From NCBI RefSeq assembly GCF_000732725.1, contig NZ_JPNB01000001.1, positions 310,001 to 374,000 of the forward strand: DNA of 64,000 nucleotides, in the 5' to 3' direction. Shown piece after piece: positions 50,515-59,804 of this stretch. Positions within the stretch are counted from its first letter, which is position 1. Every line of letters starts with the position of its first letter. The notes under the pieces were generated by a model. That model worked only from the letters and a program-made list of their open reading frames with translations. It was not told where the DNA came from and searched no databases. The DNA is from Kineothrix alysoides. GTDB taxonomy: Bacteria; Bacillota; Clostridia; Lachnospirales; Lachnospiraceae. A program made the position numbers and the translations under genes.

Positions 50515-52467
50515 ATGGGAAATAACGCAGGAAAATCATTAGTCTACACAAATGAAAATTGTATTGGGTGCAATAAGTGTATTTCTGTATGTCCGGTATT
50601 AACGGCAAATCATGCGGTGGAGGAAGACGGAAAGAGCAAGATTGTGGTGGATGGTAATGTGTGCATTAGCTGTGGAGCATGTTTCGATGCTTGCGAGCAT
50701 GAGGCAAGAAGTTTTCAGGATGATACGGTACGCTTTTTCGAGGATTTGAAGAAAGGGGAGAAGATTTCGCTCTTACTGGCACCGGCTTTTCTGGCAAATT
50801 ATCCGAAAGAATATGCTTCGGTATTGGGCGGTTTGAAAAAGTTAGGAGTAAATCATATTATCAGCGTAAGCTTCGGCGCGGATATTACCACATGGGGGTA
50901 TATCAAATACATAACGGAGCATAATTTTACAGGAGGAATCTCCCAGCCATGCCCAGCAGTAGTCGGATATGTTGAGAAATATATACCCGAACTTATTCCT
51001 CAATTAGTTCCGATACATTCGCCGATGATGTGCAGTGCTATATATGCCAAAAAGTATATGAACATCTCCGATAAACTGGCGTTTATCAGTCCTTGTATCG
51101 CTAAGAAAAATGAAATAGAGGATCCGAATACTTATGGTCATATATCTTACAATGTGACGTTTGACCATCTTATGAAATACGTGAGAGAGAATCATATAAC
51201 AGGTCCCGATGTTACGGATGAAATAGAATATGGTTTGGGTTCCGTGTATCCAATGCCCGGAGGTCTGAAAGAAAATGTCTACTGGTTCTGCGGAGAAGAT
51301 GTTTTTGTACGTCAGATTGAAGGGGAAAAGCACATGTATAAGTTCCTTGAAAACTATAAGGAGCGGGTACGGAGTAACAAAGAATTGCCTTTTATGGTAG
51401 ATGCTCTTAACTGCTCGAAAGGATGTGTATACGGAACGGCAATCGAAGAAGAAAAGGAAGCGTCGGAAGATAATTTATATATTCTGCAGGAAATAAAAGA
51501 AAAGAGCAAAAGAAAAAGAAGGAATCATCCTTTTGCTAAGGGACTGACAGAAAAACAGAGGCTGAAAAGGCTGAACAGTGCCTTTGCCAAATTAGATATC
51601 AATGATTTTGTAAGAAATTATAAGGACCGCTCCAAAGAAGTAATGATCAAAAAGCTGGATGAAAAAGAAGCCGATCAAATCTTCAGAAGCATGAATAAGC
51701 TGACCGCCCAGGATAGAGCGATCAACTGTTCCGCTTGCGGTTATAATACATGCCGGGATATGGTACAGGCTGTTTATAACGGCTGTAATACGAAAACAAG
51801 CTGTATTCACTTTATGAAAGATGAAGTAGAAAAGGATAAAGAGCGTGTAGAGAATCTTTCGGAAGAGATGCAGAAAAAGAATGAAATGATAGCGGTGAAG
51901 AACGAGCAGATTTCTGCTCTTATGGAAAGTCTTGTTTTTGATTTCGAACATTTGGATAAGTCTATCAGGGAAATGTCCGAGGGCAACAATAACAATGCGC
52001 AGGAAAGTACGGGCATTAACATGCTGATGATAGAAGTCGTGGAATTCAGCGAACAATTGAAAGAAGCGCTTGGCGCCATTGAAACCTTGGTGCAGGGGCT
52101 TCAGAAAAACAATGAGGAAATCACGAATGTTGCCGATGAAACAAACCTGTTATCTTTGAATGCGAGTATTGAGGCGGCAAGAGCGGGCAGCGCGGGAAGA
52201 GGTTTTGCCATTATCGCAGAGAATATCAAGAAGCTTGCGGATTCTTCTAAAGAGACGGCGAGTGACAGCGAGGAAAATCAGTTTAAAATCGGGGAAGCTG
52301 TTTTAAATCTGCAGAACAGAGCCGGACAGTTGATTGAAATTATCGACGGTGTAAATGCCAAGGTGACGAGTTTGGCAGCGGCAACGGAAGAAATTGCGGC
52401 AGCAACGGTAGAAGTAAGTGAAATTACGAATGTTCTAAAAAGAAAAATGGAAGAACTGGTTCAATAA
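50515..52467 (+). CDS. [FeFe]-hydrogenase-like sensory protein fused to a chemoreceptor signalling domain
   Basis: 650-residue cytosolic protein. Residues 8-70 hold two 4Fe-4S motifs ([27 protein letters not shown]). Residues 80-370 resemble the H-cluster domain of [FeFe] hydrogenase, with loops [18 protein letters not shown] and [10 protein letters not shown] in place of the usual L1-L3 motifs; the GGGQP part of L3 is absent. Next is a Fe-S domain ([20 protein letters not shown]), then an MCP signalling coiled coil ([20 protein letters not shown]). There is no membrane segment or HAMP. It likely senses redox or H2 and signals to CheA. ATG 50515 has GGAGGAATGG just upstream. Confidence 0.9.
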   Translation: MGNNAGKSLVYTNENCIGCNKCISVCPVLTANHAVEEDGKSKIVVDGNVCISCGACFDACEHEARSFQDDTVRFFEDLKKGEKISLLLAPAFLANYPKEYASVLGGLKKLGVNHIISVSFGADITTWGYIKYITEHNFTGGISQPCPAVVGYVEKYIPELIPQLVPIHSPMMCSAIYAKKYMNISDKLAFISPCIAKKNEIEDPNTYGHISYNVTFDHLMKYVRENHITGPDVTDEIEYGLGSVYPMPGGLKENVYWFCGEDVFVRQIEGEKHMYKFLENYKERVRSNKELPFMVDALNCSKGCVYGTAIEEEKEASEDNLYILQEIKEKSKRKRRNHPFAKGLTEKQRLKRLNSAFAKLDINDFVRNYKDRSKEVMIKKLDEKEADQIFRSMNKLTAQDRAINCSACGYNTCRDMVQAVYNGCNTKTSCIHFMKDEVEKDKERVENLSEEMQKKNEMIAVKNEQISALMESLVFDFEHLDKSIREMSEGNNNNAQESTGINMLMIEVVEFSEQLKEALGAIETLVQGLQKNNEEITNVADETNLLSLNASIEAARAGSAGRGFAIIAENIKKLADSSKETASDSEENQFKIGEAVLNLQNRAGQLIEIIDGVNAKVTSLAAATEEIAAATVEVSEITNVLKRKMEELVQ

Positions 52468-53093
52468 CCCAGTTCTTCCGCTATCAGATATACTTTAATG
52501 CGGCCTTTAATTCCGCTGCGGCGGGTGATGACGAGCTGGCTGCACATGCAGTCGTTGGAGAAGCAGTCCCCGCAATGTCCGGTTGCGTTGCAAGGCGTCT
52601 TTTTGTCGAGACGCTTCGCGTTAGCCGGAGCTGCAATATTACGTGTGCGCTTAACTCCGCCTTCCACGTCTGTGACCAGCTTGTTCATGCCTGCCAGAAC
52701 GATTACGTTTTCCGGCCCGAAGGTTAAGAATGCCACGCGGTTACCGCGGCCGTCAATGTTTATTAATTCTCCTTGAAGGGTGATGGCATTGGTACTCATC
52801 AGATAATAATCGGCGAGCATCGTCTGCGCATATAACTTACGCTTTTCCTCATCGGGTACGGCGTCTCTGTCCAATAAAGAATAATTTTCTTTTTTTATCC
52901 GGTCCATGAGGCCGGATTCTTTTATTGTTTCACTTCCGCCCCAGGAAATTATGCTGTTTTCCGGAATGGAGGAAATGATTGCCTCTATGCAGGATGCAGA
53001 ATCTTCAAAAAAATAACCCTCCATATTCCTTTTCTCTAAATTTTTGATAATGCTCTCCGCCGCCGATGCAAAGGCCGCCTGTTTGTGGGTCAT
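52461..53093 (-). CDS. LUD domain (lactate utilisation-like) protein
   Basis: 210-residue LUD/DUF162 protein. Characteristic stretches: [39 protein letters not shown] (as [15 protein letters not shown]), [11 protein letters not shown] and a C-terminal Cys cluster ([17 protein letters not shown]). The Cys set would bind Fe-S or zinc. In LutABC such proteins are part of lactate oxidation; stand-alone versions like this have no proven reaction. It converges on the receptor gene with a 7-nt overlap. Confidence 0.88.
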   Translation of the reverse strand: MTHKQAAFASAAESIIKNLEKRNMEGYFFEDSASCIEAIISSIPENSIISWGGSETIKESGLMDRIKKENYSLLDRDAVPDEEKRKLYAQTMLADYYLMSTNAITLQGELINIDGRGNRVAFLTFGPENVIVLAGMNKLVTDVEGGVKRTRNIAAPANAKRLDKKTPCNATGHCGDCFSNDCMCSQLVITRRSGIKGRIKVYLIAEELGY

Positions 53094-53168
53094 ATGTTTG
53101 CCTCCTTATTTATACAGATTGAGATATTCACGGTATTTATTATATTGCTGAAAAACTCCGGTCAGAAA

Positions 53169-54242
53169 TCACGGTGTGGGAAAGCCTACGCCGAAGGCCG
53201 TACCGAGAGAAAGGCAGACAGACATAGGATGATTGGAATATCCCGCCGCCATTGCCGTCCCGTCATGGACCATTGTGAAATAATAATCCTTATTATATAT
53301 TTCTTTCAGATAGCCGGAGAGATAATCCGCATAATTCGAAGAAATCAGACGCAACTTACCGTAACCGCCCCGGTTAGCGATGACACCATCCTTTACGTAA
53401 TTGGCAATGCTTAGGATGATATGGGGATGAATGGTCAGCCCCAGCGTCTCTACTTCGAGGATGGTCTTCGCAATGGTTTCGAGAAAATGATTATTTAAAA
53501 GAACTGCTTCTTTTTTCTCCGTAATGGGGTCTTTGATATCCCATTCCACATGCTGTGACAAAGTCTTTTCTAAAATCACAACATCTTTGACCTGCCCATT
53601 TTCCACAGTAACATAGCAGCGCTTGATGAAGCTTTGCCCGTAGTCGAATATCAGGTTGACCTGTAACTGCGGTCCGCTTTCCAGATATGTCGCGCAGCCT
53701 CGTAATCCCGCATAGGTGGAATCTTTTCCGAGAATGATACGGTAGGGTGTTTTGTTAGAAAGGGCAAATACCTTTTCCATATAATATTTTAATTGCCCTC
53801 CTAAGGGCGGGCTGGCTAATCCGCCCACCAAGATAATCTGCTGCAGGCAACTCCAATAGTTCCAATGTTCGTCGGTCCAGTCCATGCGCGCTTTTCTGTT
53901 TTCGGCAGAGCCTTCCTTTAAACAAAGGAGAATGACGGCCAGACGCTCACCGAAGAGCTTCAGAATTCTGTGGGCCTCTGAGGAGACCGTAGGGCTGTCG
54001 CTCTCCAGACAAGTCTCCAAATAGAGCGGGAGTGATTTTTCCTCAAGTGAGGAAATGTCTATTTGTAATTTATCCGCGGAGTTCTTGATTTCGGTTATCA
54101 ATAAATCAGTGGAAAAAATATCCTGCGCGCTTTTGCCGGAAAGACTCTGGCTTACGGAACAGTCCGGCATCTTGGCAATAAGTAGTTTGTTGACAGAGGC
54201 GTTCGGGGTAAGAATGCCTTCTATTAAAAAAGGGTTATGAAT
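53169..54242 (-). CDS. ASKHA-fold protein (BadF/ROK-like), probable ATT start
   Basis: About 357 residues. Typical ASKHA features near the C-terminus are YFTMVHDGTAMAAGYSNHPM and SVCLSLGTAFGVGFP, phosphate-binding-like motifs; LVGGLASPP is another. No known substrate. Start: the best ribosome site AAAGGAGG (54258-54251) lies eight nt before ATT 54242. The in-frame GTG at 54272 would lie about three nt from the inferred transcript start and has no site of its own. ATT is thus the likely start; GTG is the fallback. The product may be a sugar-kinase-like or activator-ATPase-like protein. Confidence 0.75.
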   Translation of the reverse strand: MHNPFLIEGILTPNASVNKLLIAKMPDCSVSQSLSGKSAQDIFSTDLLITEIKNSADKLQIDISSLEEKSLPLYLETCLESDSPTVSSEAHRILKLFGERLAVILLCLKEGSAENRKARMDWTDEHWNYWSCLQQIILVGGLASPPLGGQLKYYMEKVFALSNKTPYRIILGKDSTYAGLRGCATYLESGPQLQVNLIFDYGQSFIKRCYVTVENGQVKDVVILEKTLSQHVEWDIKDPITEKKEAVLLNNHFLETIAKTILEVETLGLTIHPHIILSIANYVKDGVIANRGGYGKLRLISSNYADYLSGYLKEIYNKDYYFTMVHDGTAMAAGYSNHPMSVCLSLGTAFGVGFPTP

Positions 54243-54281
54243 GGTGATTTCCTCCTTTAAAGATTTTTGCACTATAGTTAT

Positions 54282-54309
54282 ATTATACTCGATATGAGGG
54301 AGGCTGCAA
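54282..54309 (-). promoter_or_regulatory. Promoter of ASKHA gene
   Basis: Minus strand: TTGCAG, 16-nt spacer, TATAAT (54287-54282). Transcription would begin about 54275, only some 33 nt before the ATT start codon. Confidence 0.65.
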
Positions 54310-54482
54310 GGAAAATAATGGAGGAGTGAGATAAAATGGCAGATTTTGACCGAATTATTGGAAATAAATGACTATAAAGCGGGCTGATGATTGTTAATTG
54401 ATTAAAAATATTGATAAATATGTAACAATTTACCATAAAAGGAAGTAATATGAAAAAATATAAAACAATTTGATAAAATGTG

Positions 54483-54511
54483 TTGACAAATATGGACTTG
54501 TATCATATAAT
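54483..54511 (+). promoter_or_regulatory. Perfect consensus sigma-A promoter
   Basis: TTGACA, 17-nt spacer, TATAAT: an exact consensus. It lies 414 nt before the GH3 gene start, so it gives a long leader or a separate small RNA. Confidence 0.9.
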
Positions 54512-54517
54512 GTAGAC

Positions 54518-54822
54518 ATAACAAAAGAAATTTATATATAAAATACAAAAGAAAGAGAGGTATGGACCACCGAAAACGTTATTTTGAAAATACAAAAGAG
54601 TTGATTTACAAAAGAAGTAGTAGTCGAGTACATAAGAAAAAGTAACGCAGGACATAGGATGAGGTTATTGAAGTTATCTTCAATAAAGATTTATCGACCG
54701 TTACAGTACGGTAGTACGAAAGAAAAATGGAAAGAGTACGAAAGATAAAAAATGAAAAACTGGAGGTACAGACCATTGGATAGTATAGTTTAGGAGAGGG
54801 TATTGATCTTGACGATCGATAT
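54518..54822 (+). ncRNA. Candidate leader or small RNA
   Basis: About 300 nt from the consensus promoter to a 13-bp hairpin (GAGGGTATTGATC with GATCGATATCCTC, two G-T pairs) near 54795-54822. No T run follows, only TCT. It contains a possible 27-residue basic peptide (54562-54645, starts MDHRKRYFENTK) with a poor start context. It does not match an RNA family I know. It could be the 5' leader of the GH3 gene or a stand-alone RNA. Confidence 0.4.
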
Positions 54823-54924
54823 CCTCTTCTAAGTTATGCTTTGTTTTTGTCGAAAATGAAAAAATTATGGAAAAATCTGAACAAATGGGTTATGATAGCT
54901 ATATATATCAAGTTGGAGTGGAAT

Positions 54925-56361
54925 ATGAGAGACAATAATAATGATTTTGATGAAAGAAGAGAATATAGGAAAAAGAGAAGAGTCCGCAATCAGGTGATAT
55001 CTTATGTTTGCGTGATAATCTTTTTTGCTGCAGTGATTACGGGAGCAGCTATAGGGATTCGTACTCTTACCAAGAACATATCGGAAAAAAAGCAGGCGGA
55101 GGAACTGGCAGTTCAACTGGAGGAGATTTCCAATCAGGAGGAAGTCGCAGTAGCGCCGCCGGAGGCTGTTAAAGAAGAGCCGTCGGAAGAGGTGGACTGG
55201 CTGGAGGAAATGGTGGAGGCTTGTATCGCGGAGATGCCTTTGGAGGATAAGGTGGCAGGCTTGTTCATGATAACACCTGAAGCTCTTACCGGTGTGAGTC
55301 AGGCGATTAAAGCCGGCGATGGAACGAAGGATGCTTTGAATCAGTATGCTGTCGGCGGACTTATATATTTCAGCCAGAATATTAAGGATAAGGAGCAGCT
55401 GACACAGATGCTGTCGAATACGTCCAGTATGAGTAAATATCCCCTGTTTCTTGCGGTGGATGAAGAAGGCGGCTCGGTAAGCAGAGTGAGTGGGAGCAAG
55501 ATAGAGGTTCCTGAGGTTTCGGATATGGCTGAGGTCGGAGCTTCGGGCGATACGAAGGAAGCGTATAATGCAGGTACGACAATTGCATCTTATCTTTATG
55601 AGCTGGGGTTCAATGTGGATTTTGCGCCTGTCGCGGATGTGGTGACGGATACGGGGAGCTCGGTAATCGGCAGTCGTTCGTTTGGCAGTGATCCTGCGAC
55701 CGTGGGAAATATGGTAGCAGCTATGGTAGGAGGCCTTCAGGATACGGGGATAAGCTCTTGCCTGAAGCATTTTCCGGGAATCGGAGATACGACAGAGGAT
55801 ACCCATAAGGGAATGGCTTCTGCTGAAAAGAGTCTGGAGGATATGAAAGCGTCCGATTTCATTCCCTTTCAGTCGGGAATCGGGTCGGGAGCGCATTTTG
55901 TTATGGTCAGTCATGTGTCGGCGCCCAATTTAGTGGGAGATAATACTCCTTGTTCTCTGTCCGACAAGGTGATCACAGATGTTTTGCGCGGTGAATTGGG
56001 ATATAACGGAATTGTCATAACGGACGCTATGAATATGGCGGCGGTTACGGAATATTACGCGTCTGACGAAGCTGCGGTCATGGCTATCAAAGCGGGAGCA
56101 GATATGATACTTATGCCGGAGGATTTTCAGGCGGCATATGATGGAGTGCTTGCGGCGGTAAAAGATGGAGTAATTGCGGAGGACCGCATCAATGAATCTC
56201 TCAAGAGAATCTATAGGGTTAAATACCGTGACAGAGTGGAACAGAGCGATGTTTCCGCAGATGAGTCAGCAGTGAGCGAGGGGGCAACGGGCGAAGGTGA
56301 TGCTTCCGGTAGTGCGGGAGAAGAGCAGTTGGAGGAACAGCCGGCGGATGCGGGTGAATGA
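54925..56361 (+). CDS. GH3 family beta-N-acetylglucosaminidase-like, membrane-anchored
   Basis: 478 residues. A basic start is followed by one membrane segment (VISYVCVIIFFAAVITGAA, residues 23-45), an acidic linker, and the GH3 NagZ-like catalytic domain at 100-440: LFLAVDEEGGSVSRVSG, CLKHFPGIGDTTEDTHKG with the acid/base His/Asp pair, ITDAMNM with the nucleophile Asp. It would cut N-acetylglucosamine from wall glycans outside the membrane. The C-terminus is a Glu/Ser-rich low-complexity tail. ATG 54925 has GGAG seven nt upstream. Confidence 0.9.
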   Translation: MRDNNNDFDERREYRKKRRVRNQVISYVCVIIFFAAVITGAAIGIRTLTKNISEKKQAEELAVQLEEISNQEEVAVAPPEAVKEEPSEEVDWLEEMVEACIAEMPLEDKVAGLFMITPEALTGVSQAIKAGDGTKDALNQYAVGGLIYFSQNIKDKEQLTQMLSNTSSMSKYPLFLAVDEEGGSVSRVSGSKIEVPEVSDMAEVGASGDTKEAYNAGTTIASYLYELGFNVDFAPVADVVTDTGSSVIGSRSFGSDPATVGNMVAAMVGGLQDTGISSCLKHFPGIGDTTEDTHKGMASAEKSLEDMKASDFIPFQSGIGSGAHFVMVSHVSAPNLVGDNTPCSLSDKVITDVLRGELGYNGIVITDAMNMAAVTEYYASDEAAVMAIKAGADMILMPEDFQAAYDGVLAAVKDGVIAEDRINESLKRIYRVKYRDRVEQSDVSADESAVSEGATGEGDASGSAGEEQLEEQPADAGE

Positions 56362-56431
56362 CGAAGCCCCGGAAGAGAAATGGGAAAAGTTGAAAGATAG
56401 TCATTGATTCAAAATGGATAAGAGAAATTCA

Positions 56432-56460
56432 TTGACAAAGAAATGAACTTATAGTATATT
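56432..56460 (+). promoter_or_regulatory. tRNA-Gly promoter
   Basis: TTGACA, 17-nt spacer, TATATT, 31 nt upstream of the mature tRNA. Confidence 0.8.
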
Positions 56461-56490
56461 ATTATTTGCCCGTCATTGATGGGCAGAAAT

Positions 56491-56563
56491 GCGCGAGTGG
56501 CTCAGTTGGTGGAGCACGACCTTGCCAAGGTCGGGGTCGCGGGTTCGAGTCCCGTCTCGCGCT
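56491..56563 (+). tRNA. tRNA-Gly (anticodon GCC)
   Basis: Complete cloverleaf: acceptor GCGCGAG / CTCGCGC, D arm GCTC / GAGC, anticodon arm CGACC / GGTCG with loop TTGCCAA (anticodon GCC), T arm GCGGG / CCCGT with loop TTCGAGT, discriminator T. CCA is not encoded. Confidence 0.95.
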
Positions 56564-56575
56564 CTCTAGAAAAGC

Positions 56576-56611
56576 GTGGAAGTGTTGATAATTCAGCACT
56601 TCCACTTTTAT
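56576..56611 (+). terminator. Intrinsic terminator after tRNA-Gly
   Basis: Perfect 9-bp stem GTGGAAGTG / CACTTCCAC, then TTTTA. Beyond it, up to 56840, no further gene is seen. Confidence 0.85.
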
Positions 56612-56741
56612 GTGTGTCTAACATTGGGCAGACAGTTGTAGACAGCTTCTGCAATGCCGTACTCATGAGGTCATAGGAGGTCATAGGTTTTCTTCTCCAA
56701 TTAATATTTTCTTTTAGTACCTAGTTTTATTTATAGGTATA

Positions 56742-56750
56742 TGATATAAT
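56742..56750 (+). promoter_or_regulatory. Extended -10 promoter
   Basis: TGATATAAT, 141 nt upstream of the membrane-protein gene. Confidence 0.45.
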
Positions 56751-56890
56751 AAAATTCCGTTAATATTTTCCCTCTTTTCAGAATTGTGTACCCAATGATT
56801 TCATATATAACTATACATTTTTATATGTGATGATGTGAAATGATTTTAGCTATAATTAGAGACTATATTTTATCAAGAAAGGAGTTTTTT

Positions 56891-57556
56891 ATGGAACGGC
56901 TGAAGGATTACGATAATCTATATCTATTGTATTGTAGGAGCAGGAATAAGGTTATAGCACCTTTTTTCTTCTTTCTGATACTTTTCGTTCTGGCATTTGC
57001 TACCTTTTTGGTGGATGGATTTCCCTTTGAACTGACGCTTGTTATGATGGGGATGATTTTCCCTGCAATTTTATTAGGTATTATATGGCCGATATTTAGC
57101 ATCCGAATGAAGAAGTCTTTGAAGGCCTTTTCACCGCAACAGCTACATATAATCAATAATGAAATTCTTTCAAATACTATGTACGAGAAGCTGCTTGTTA
57201 CCAGTCAGGCGGTAGTTAGTAATAAGTTAGGATTGGTTCTCGTTCCTATAGCGAATATAGTGTGGGTGTATACGGAAGTTGTTGTTGACAAGCTGGAGGA
57301 TATTATCCCCCTATATAAGCAAACATCATTGATTATTGCATGCAGAGACCGGAAAAAATATATATTTAGAATAAAAAATAATGGAAAGGCTTTTCAATTT
57401 ATTCAGGAAGAACTGTTGCGGCATCGGCAGGATATAGTGTTTGTCAATGAGCGTGGTATGGAAGAAATATATAAGAATGATATTAACCGTATGATTGCTT
57501 TTGGTCAGGAATGTGCCCGGGAGCGACAGAAGAAAATGCAGGAGAGCCAACTATGA
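56891..57556 (+). CDS. Two-helix membrane protein with cytosolic C-terminal domain
   Basis: 221 residues; family not named with certainty (it resembles Lachnospiraceae membrane proteins of the DUF6709 kind). Two membrane segments close together (VIAPFFFFLILFVLAFATFL and the LTLVMMGMIFPAILLGIIW helix), then a domain of about 140 residues with strands such as IVWVYTEVVVDKL and KYIFRIKNNGKAF, recalling a PH-like fold. ATG 56891 follows AAAGGAG; an upstream GTG/ATG extension is weak. The stop overlaps the next gene (ATGA). Confidence 0.7.
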   Translation: MERLKDYDNLYLLYCRSRNKVIAPFFFFLILFVLAFATFLVDGFPFELTLVMMGMIFPAILLGIIWPIFSIRMKKSLKAFSPQQLHIINNEILSNTMYEKLLVTSQAVVSNKLGLVLVPIANIVWVYTEVVVDKLEDIIPLYKQTSLIIACRDRKKYIFRIKNNGKAFQFIQEELLRHRQDIVFVNERGMEEIYKNDINRMIAFGQECARERQKKMQESQL

Positions 57557-57951
57557 ATACATATTATTTGGATACGTTACCGGAGATCAAAAATAAGTAC
57601 AAAGTGAATTTACAACCGGGGGAAAAGGTTGTATTTACTGCAAAACCGTATGGATTTGCTGCAGATACGGGGACACTTCTCGGTGACGATACCAGTCGTA
57701 TCACCGTGACAAACCAAAGGATTCTTGCTGACAATACACTGGGTATCTGGGAGATAGACATCGTAGAAGATGTTGTGGATATGCGGAAAGAGAAAATTGG
57801 CAAATTCCTGGCGAAGCAGGAATTTATATTAGTTTCCATGAACAAGGAGCTGACTTTTGGTGTCGGCATACAAAAGCTAAATGGCTACCGGTTTCATTTC
57901 CGCAAGAAAGATATGGCGATGTTTGAGGGGATTATTGAGAAGATGGCCTAA
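57553..57951 (+). CDS. PH-like domain protein, 132 aa
   Basis: Small soluble protein with the pattern of a bacterial PH/GRAM-like domain: NLQPGEKVVFTAKPYGFAAD, then SRITVTNQRILADNTLGIWE and RFHFRKKDMAMFEGIIEKM, where strands precede a final helix. It probably binds a protein or membrane partner, most likely the membrane protein whose gene overlaps it by 4 nt. The function is unknown. Confidence 0.7.
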   Translation: MNTYYLDTLPEIKNKYKVNLQPGEKVVFTAKPYGFAADTGTLLGDDTSRITVTNQRILADNTLGIWEIDIVEDVVDMRKEKIGKFLAKQEFILVSMNKELTFGVGIQKLNGYRFHFRKKDMAMFEGIIEKMA

Positions 57952-58099
57952 AATCAATAAACTAATTCATCGGATAAGTTCAGAGCAAAAGAAAGGGCAT
58001 TTTCGTCCTCTCCATGGAAGAAGGCTATCGTCTGCGAATAGAATCCATACGTATTCTCTTTCACATAATCCACCGGCGCCTTTAAGGGCCTCTTACGTT

Positions 58100-58225
58100 C
58101 CTACCCTATGAGCATCGAGAGGATTGGAGGCTTGATGATTCTGCAGGCAAAAGTGATGAGGAATTCATTAAGATCATAGAGACTATTTAGGCAAAGGTAA
58201 AAGAATTATTCAGATCGGACTTGTG
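58100..58225 (+). pseudogene. Remnant of an arsenate reductase/low-MW phosphatase gene
   Basis: One frame reads EHREDWRLDDSAGKSDEEFI, then KIIETI, a stop, and AKVKELFRSDL. This is the C-terminal end of the ArsC/low-molecular-weight phosphatase family (HWGLEDPTGK motif). An internal stop and a missing 5' part show it is dead. It takes up the second half of the 293-nt gap 57952-58244; the first half may be more of the same gene in other frames. Confidence 0.6.
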
Positions 58226-58244
58226 AGAGTTTCATCAGTTCTAA

Positions 58245-58874
58245 TTATTTTCTGTATTCTTTCTTCATAGTTTCCAGCATCGAATAAAATCTCCTATATT
58301 CCTCCATAACCTTATTACGGTTAGCAGCCTTCCGTCCTAGTCGGTCACAATACCCTAATAAGGCTATATCATTAATATCAACATTTGAAATCAACCCCTC
58401 TTTATCACTGAACGGAAGATCTTTTAAGATATAAAGCATATGCATGTGATATTTAACCAACAGACATACCTTTACAATGAAATCTTGTTCGGATGTAACC
58501 GCCTCCAGAAACTCTCTTGATAAGTCAGCTCCCACATTATCGTGATTGTAGGAAGTAATCTTTTCCCCTTTTATTCTGGTGGTATCCGGTTTTCCTATAT
58601 CGTGTAACAAAGCTGCCCACATAAATGCCTTTGGATCACTGCTGTTTTCTTTCACTGCGGCAGCTTCATCCAATACCAGCATCGTATGATTCCAGACATT
58701 TCCCTCGGGATGGTGGGTTTTTGATTGCTCTGTGTCCTTTAATCTTCCTAACATGGAAAAAGGCCATTGCTTGAATCCCTCTGAATCATATAACTGGTTT
58801 AGATAATCAGAAGGTTTTTCGTTAGACATCAAGTGTTCTGTTATGGTATTAAATAATTCACTTCTCATTTCCAT
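58245..58874 (-). CDS. HD-domain hydrolase (HDIG)
   Basis: 209 residues. Metal-binding motifs: HPEGNVWNHTMLVLDEAA, ALLHDIGKPDTTR and SYNHDNVGADLSREFL. It is the HD domain type found in tRNA nucleotidyltransferase C-termini (LKDTEQSKTHHPEGNVW) but stand-alone. HD enzymes hydrolyse phosphate esters, for example nucleotides; the substrate here is unknown. Preceded by AAGGA. Confidence 0.85.
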   Translation of the reverse strand: MEMRSELFNTITEHLMSNEKPSDYLNQLYDSEGFKQWPFSMLGRLKDTEQSKTHHPEGNVWNHTMLVLDEAAAVKENSSDPKAFMWAALLHDIGKPDTTRIKGEKITSYNHDNVGADLSREFLEAVTSEQDFIVKVCLLVKYHMHMLYILKDLPFSDKEGLISNVDINDIALLGYCDRLGRKAANRNKVMEEYRRFYSMLETMKKEYRK

Positions 58875-59124
58875 AATTGTTCGTCCTTATTTTAACACAT
58901 TTTTCTATTAGTACATTCTTCTATAAAGGGAATAGATATAGTATTCTTGCTGTAAAGCAGTATATATTTATAAAAAATATAAAGAATGTTCCTGTCATTA
59001 TAAGTAATGCCCCTGATGTCGTACATTTAATTATCAGTTTGAATTTTCTTTATATTGCAATTTGGCAAGTACTTTGGTAATTTTATTCTTCTTGATAGCG
59101 ATGTTTGGCATAATGAATTATCTT

Positions 59125-59263
59125 AGGAAAAGGTCTGTCCGCGCAATTTGGAGTAACCAAAGAATATAATAAATATCAGTCTGAAATATATGGCTTGCCA
59201 ACAGGAATTTCTCTTCCGGTATCTAGGGGCAGAGGAAAAAGCCTGAAAAGGTCAGTTTGTTAG
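59125..59263 (+). pseudogene. Unidentified coding remnant
   Basis: In the 472-nt gap 58875-59346, one frame reads KGLSAQFGVTKEYNKYQSEI, then YGLPTGISLPVSRGRGKSL before a stop. No start codon or ribosome site. It seems to be the 3' end of a lost gene that I cannot name. Confidence 0.35.
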
Positions 59264-59346
59264 GAATAGACTTCGTTCTCTTTTTGTGTTAGGATATGTC
59301 AAAAGATTCATGTTATATATTTTCTTGCATCTGGAGGTTGATCATA

Positions 59347-59733
59347 ATGCCATTTGTAAAAGTGGAAATTATTAAAGGAAAATCAGCTGAATACAAAAAA
59401 ATGCTGCTGCAAACGATTCATGAAGCACTCATGTTAACACTGGAGATTGAAGAGGATGATCGCTATCAGCGATTGTATGAGTTGGATTTTGAAAACTTTG
59501 AACGCAGGGCTGCAAAAACGGATAAATTTACACTGATTGAATTAAATCTGTTTCCCGGCAGAAGCAAAGAATTGAAAAGAAAACTAATTAAAGAGATTAC
59601 AAGTTTATTAGGTGAGCGGCTTGAAATTCAGGCTGCTGATATTATTATAATAATGCATGAGCCCCCGCTTGATAATTGGGGATGTTATGGGGAGCAAGCC
59701 AGTGAATTAAGATTTAAGTATAAAAAAGAATAA
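59347..59733 (+). CDS. Tautomerase family protein
   Basis: 128 residues. The mature N-terminus would be Pro1 (MPFVKVEIIKGKSAEYKKML), the catalytic base of tautomerases. The C-terminal part ADIIIIMHEPPLDNWG resembles Tautomerase_2. The enzyme would shift enol/keto forms of a small acid; the substrate is unknown. ATG 59347 follows GGAGG. An earlier ATG at 59296 would hide the catalytic Pro, so the start is well supported. Confidence 0.88.
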   Translation: MPFVKVEIIKGKSAEYKKMLLQTIHEALMLTLEIEEDDRYQRLYELDFENFERRAAKTDKFTLIELNLFPGRSKELKRKLIKEITSLLGERLEIQAADIIIIMHEPPLDNWGCYGEQASELRFKYKKE

Positions 59734-59804
59734 ATGCCAAGAAAACAAAGTCATCTATATTTACCTAACCGAAGGTTATTTATATTTTGTGCAGGAGATA
59801 TAAT

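Noticed and set aside
54865-55914. 349-codon open frame on the minus strand inside the GH3 gene
   Set aside because: It is fully antisense to a well-supported GH3 enzyme, has Arg/His/Ile-rich composition typical of a shadow frame and no ribosome site.
58877-59080. 67-codon plus-strand frame in the gap after the HD gene
   Set aside because: AT-rich, no ribosome site, Ile/Phe-rich chance frame; divergent promoter region of the HD gene.
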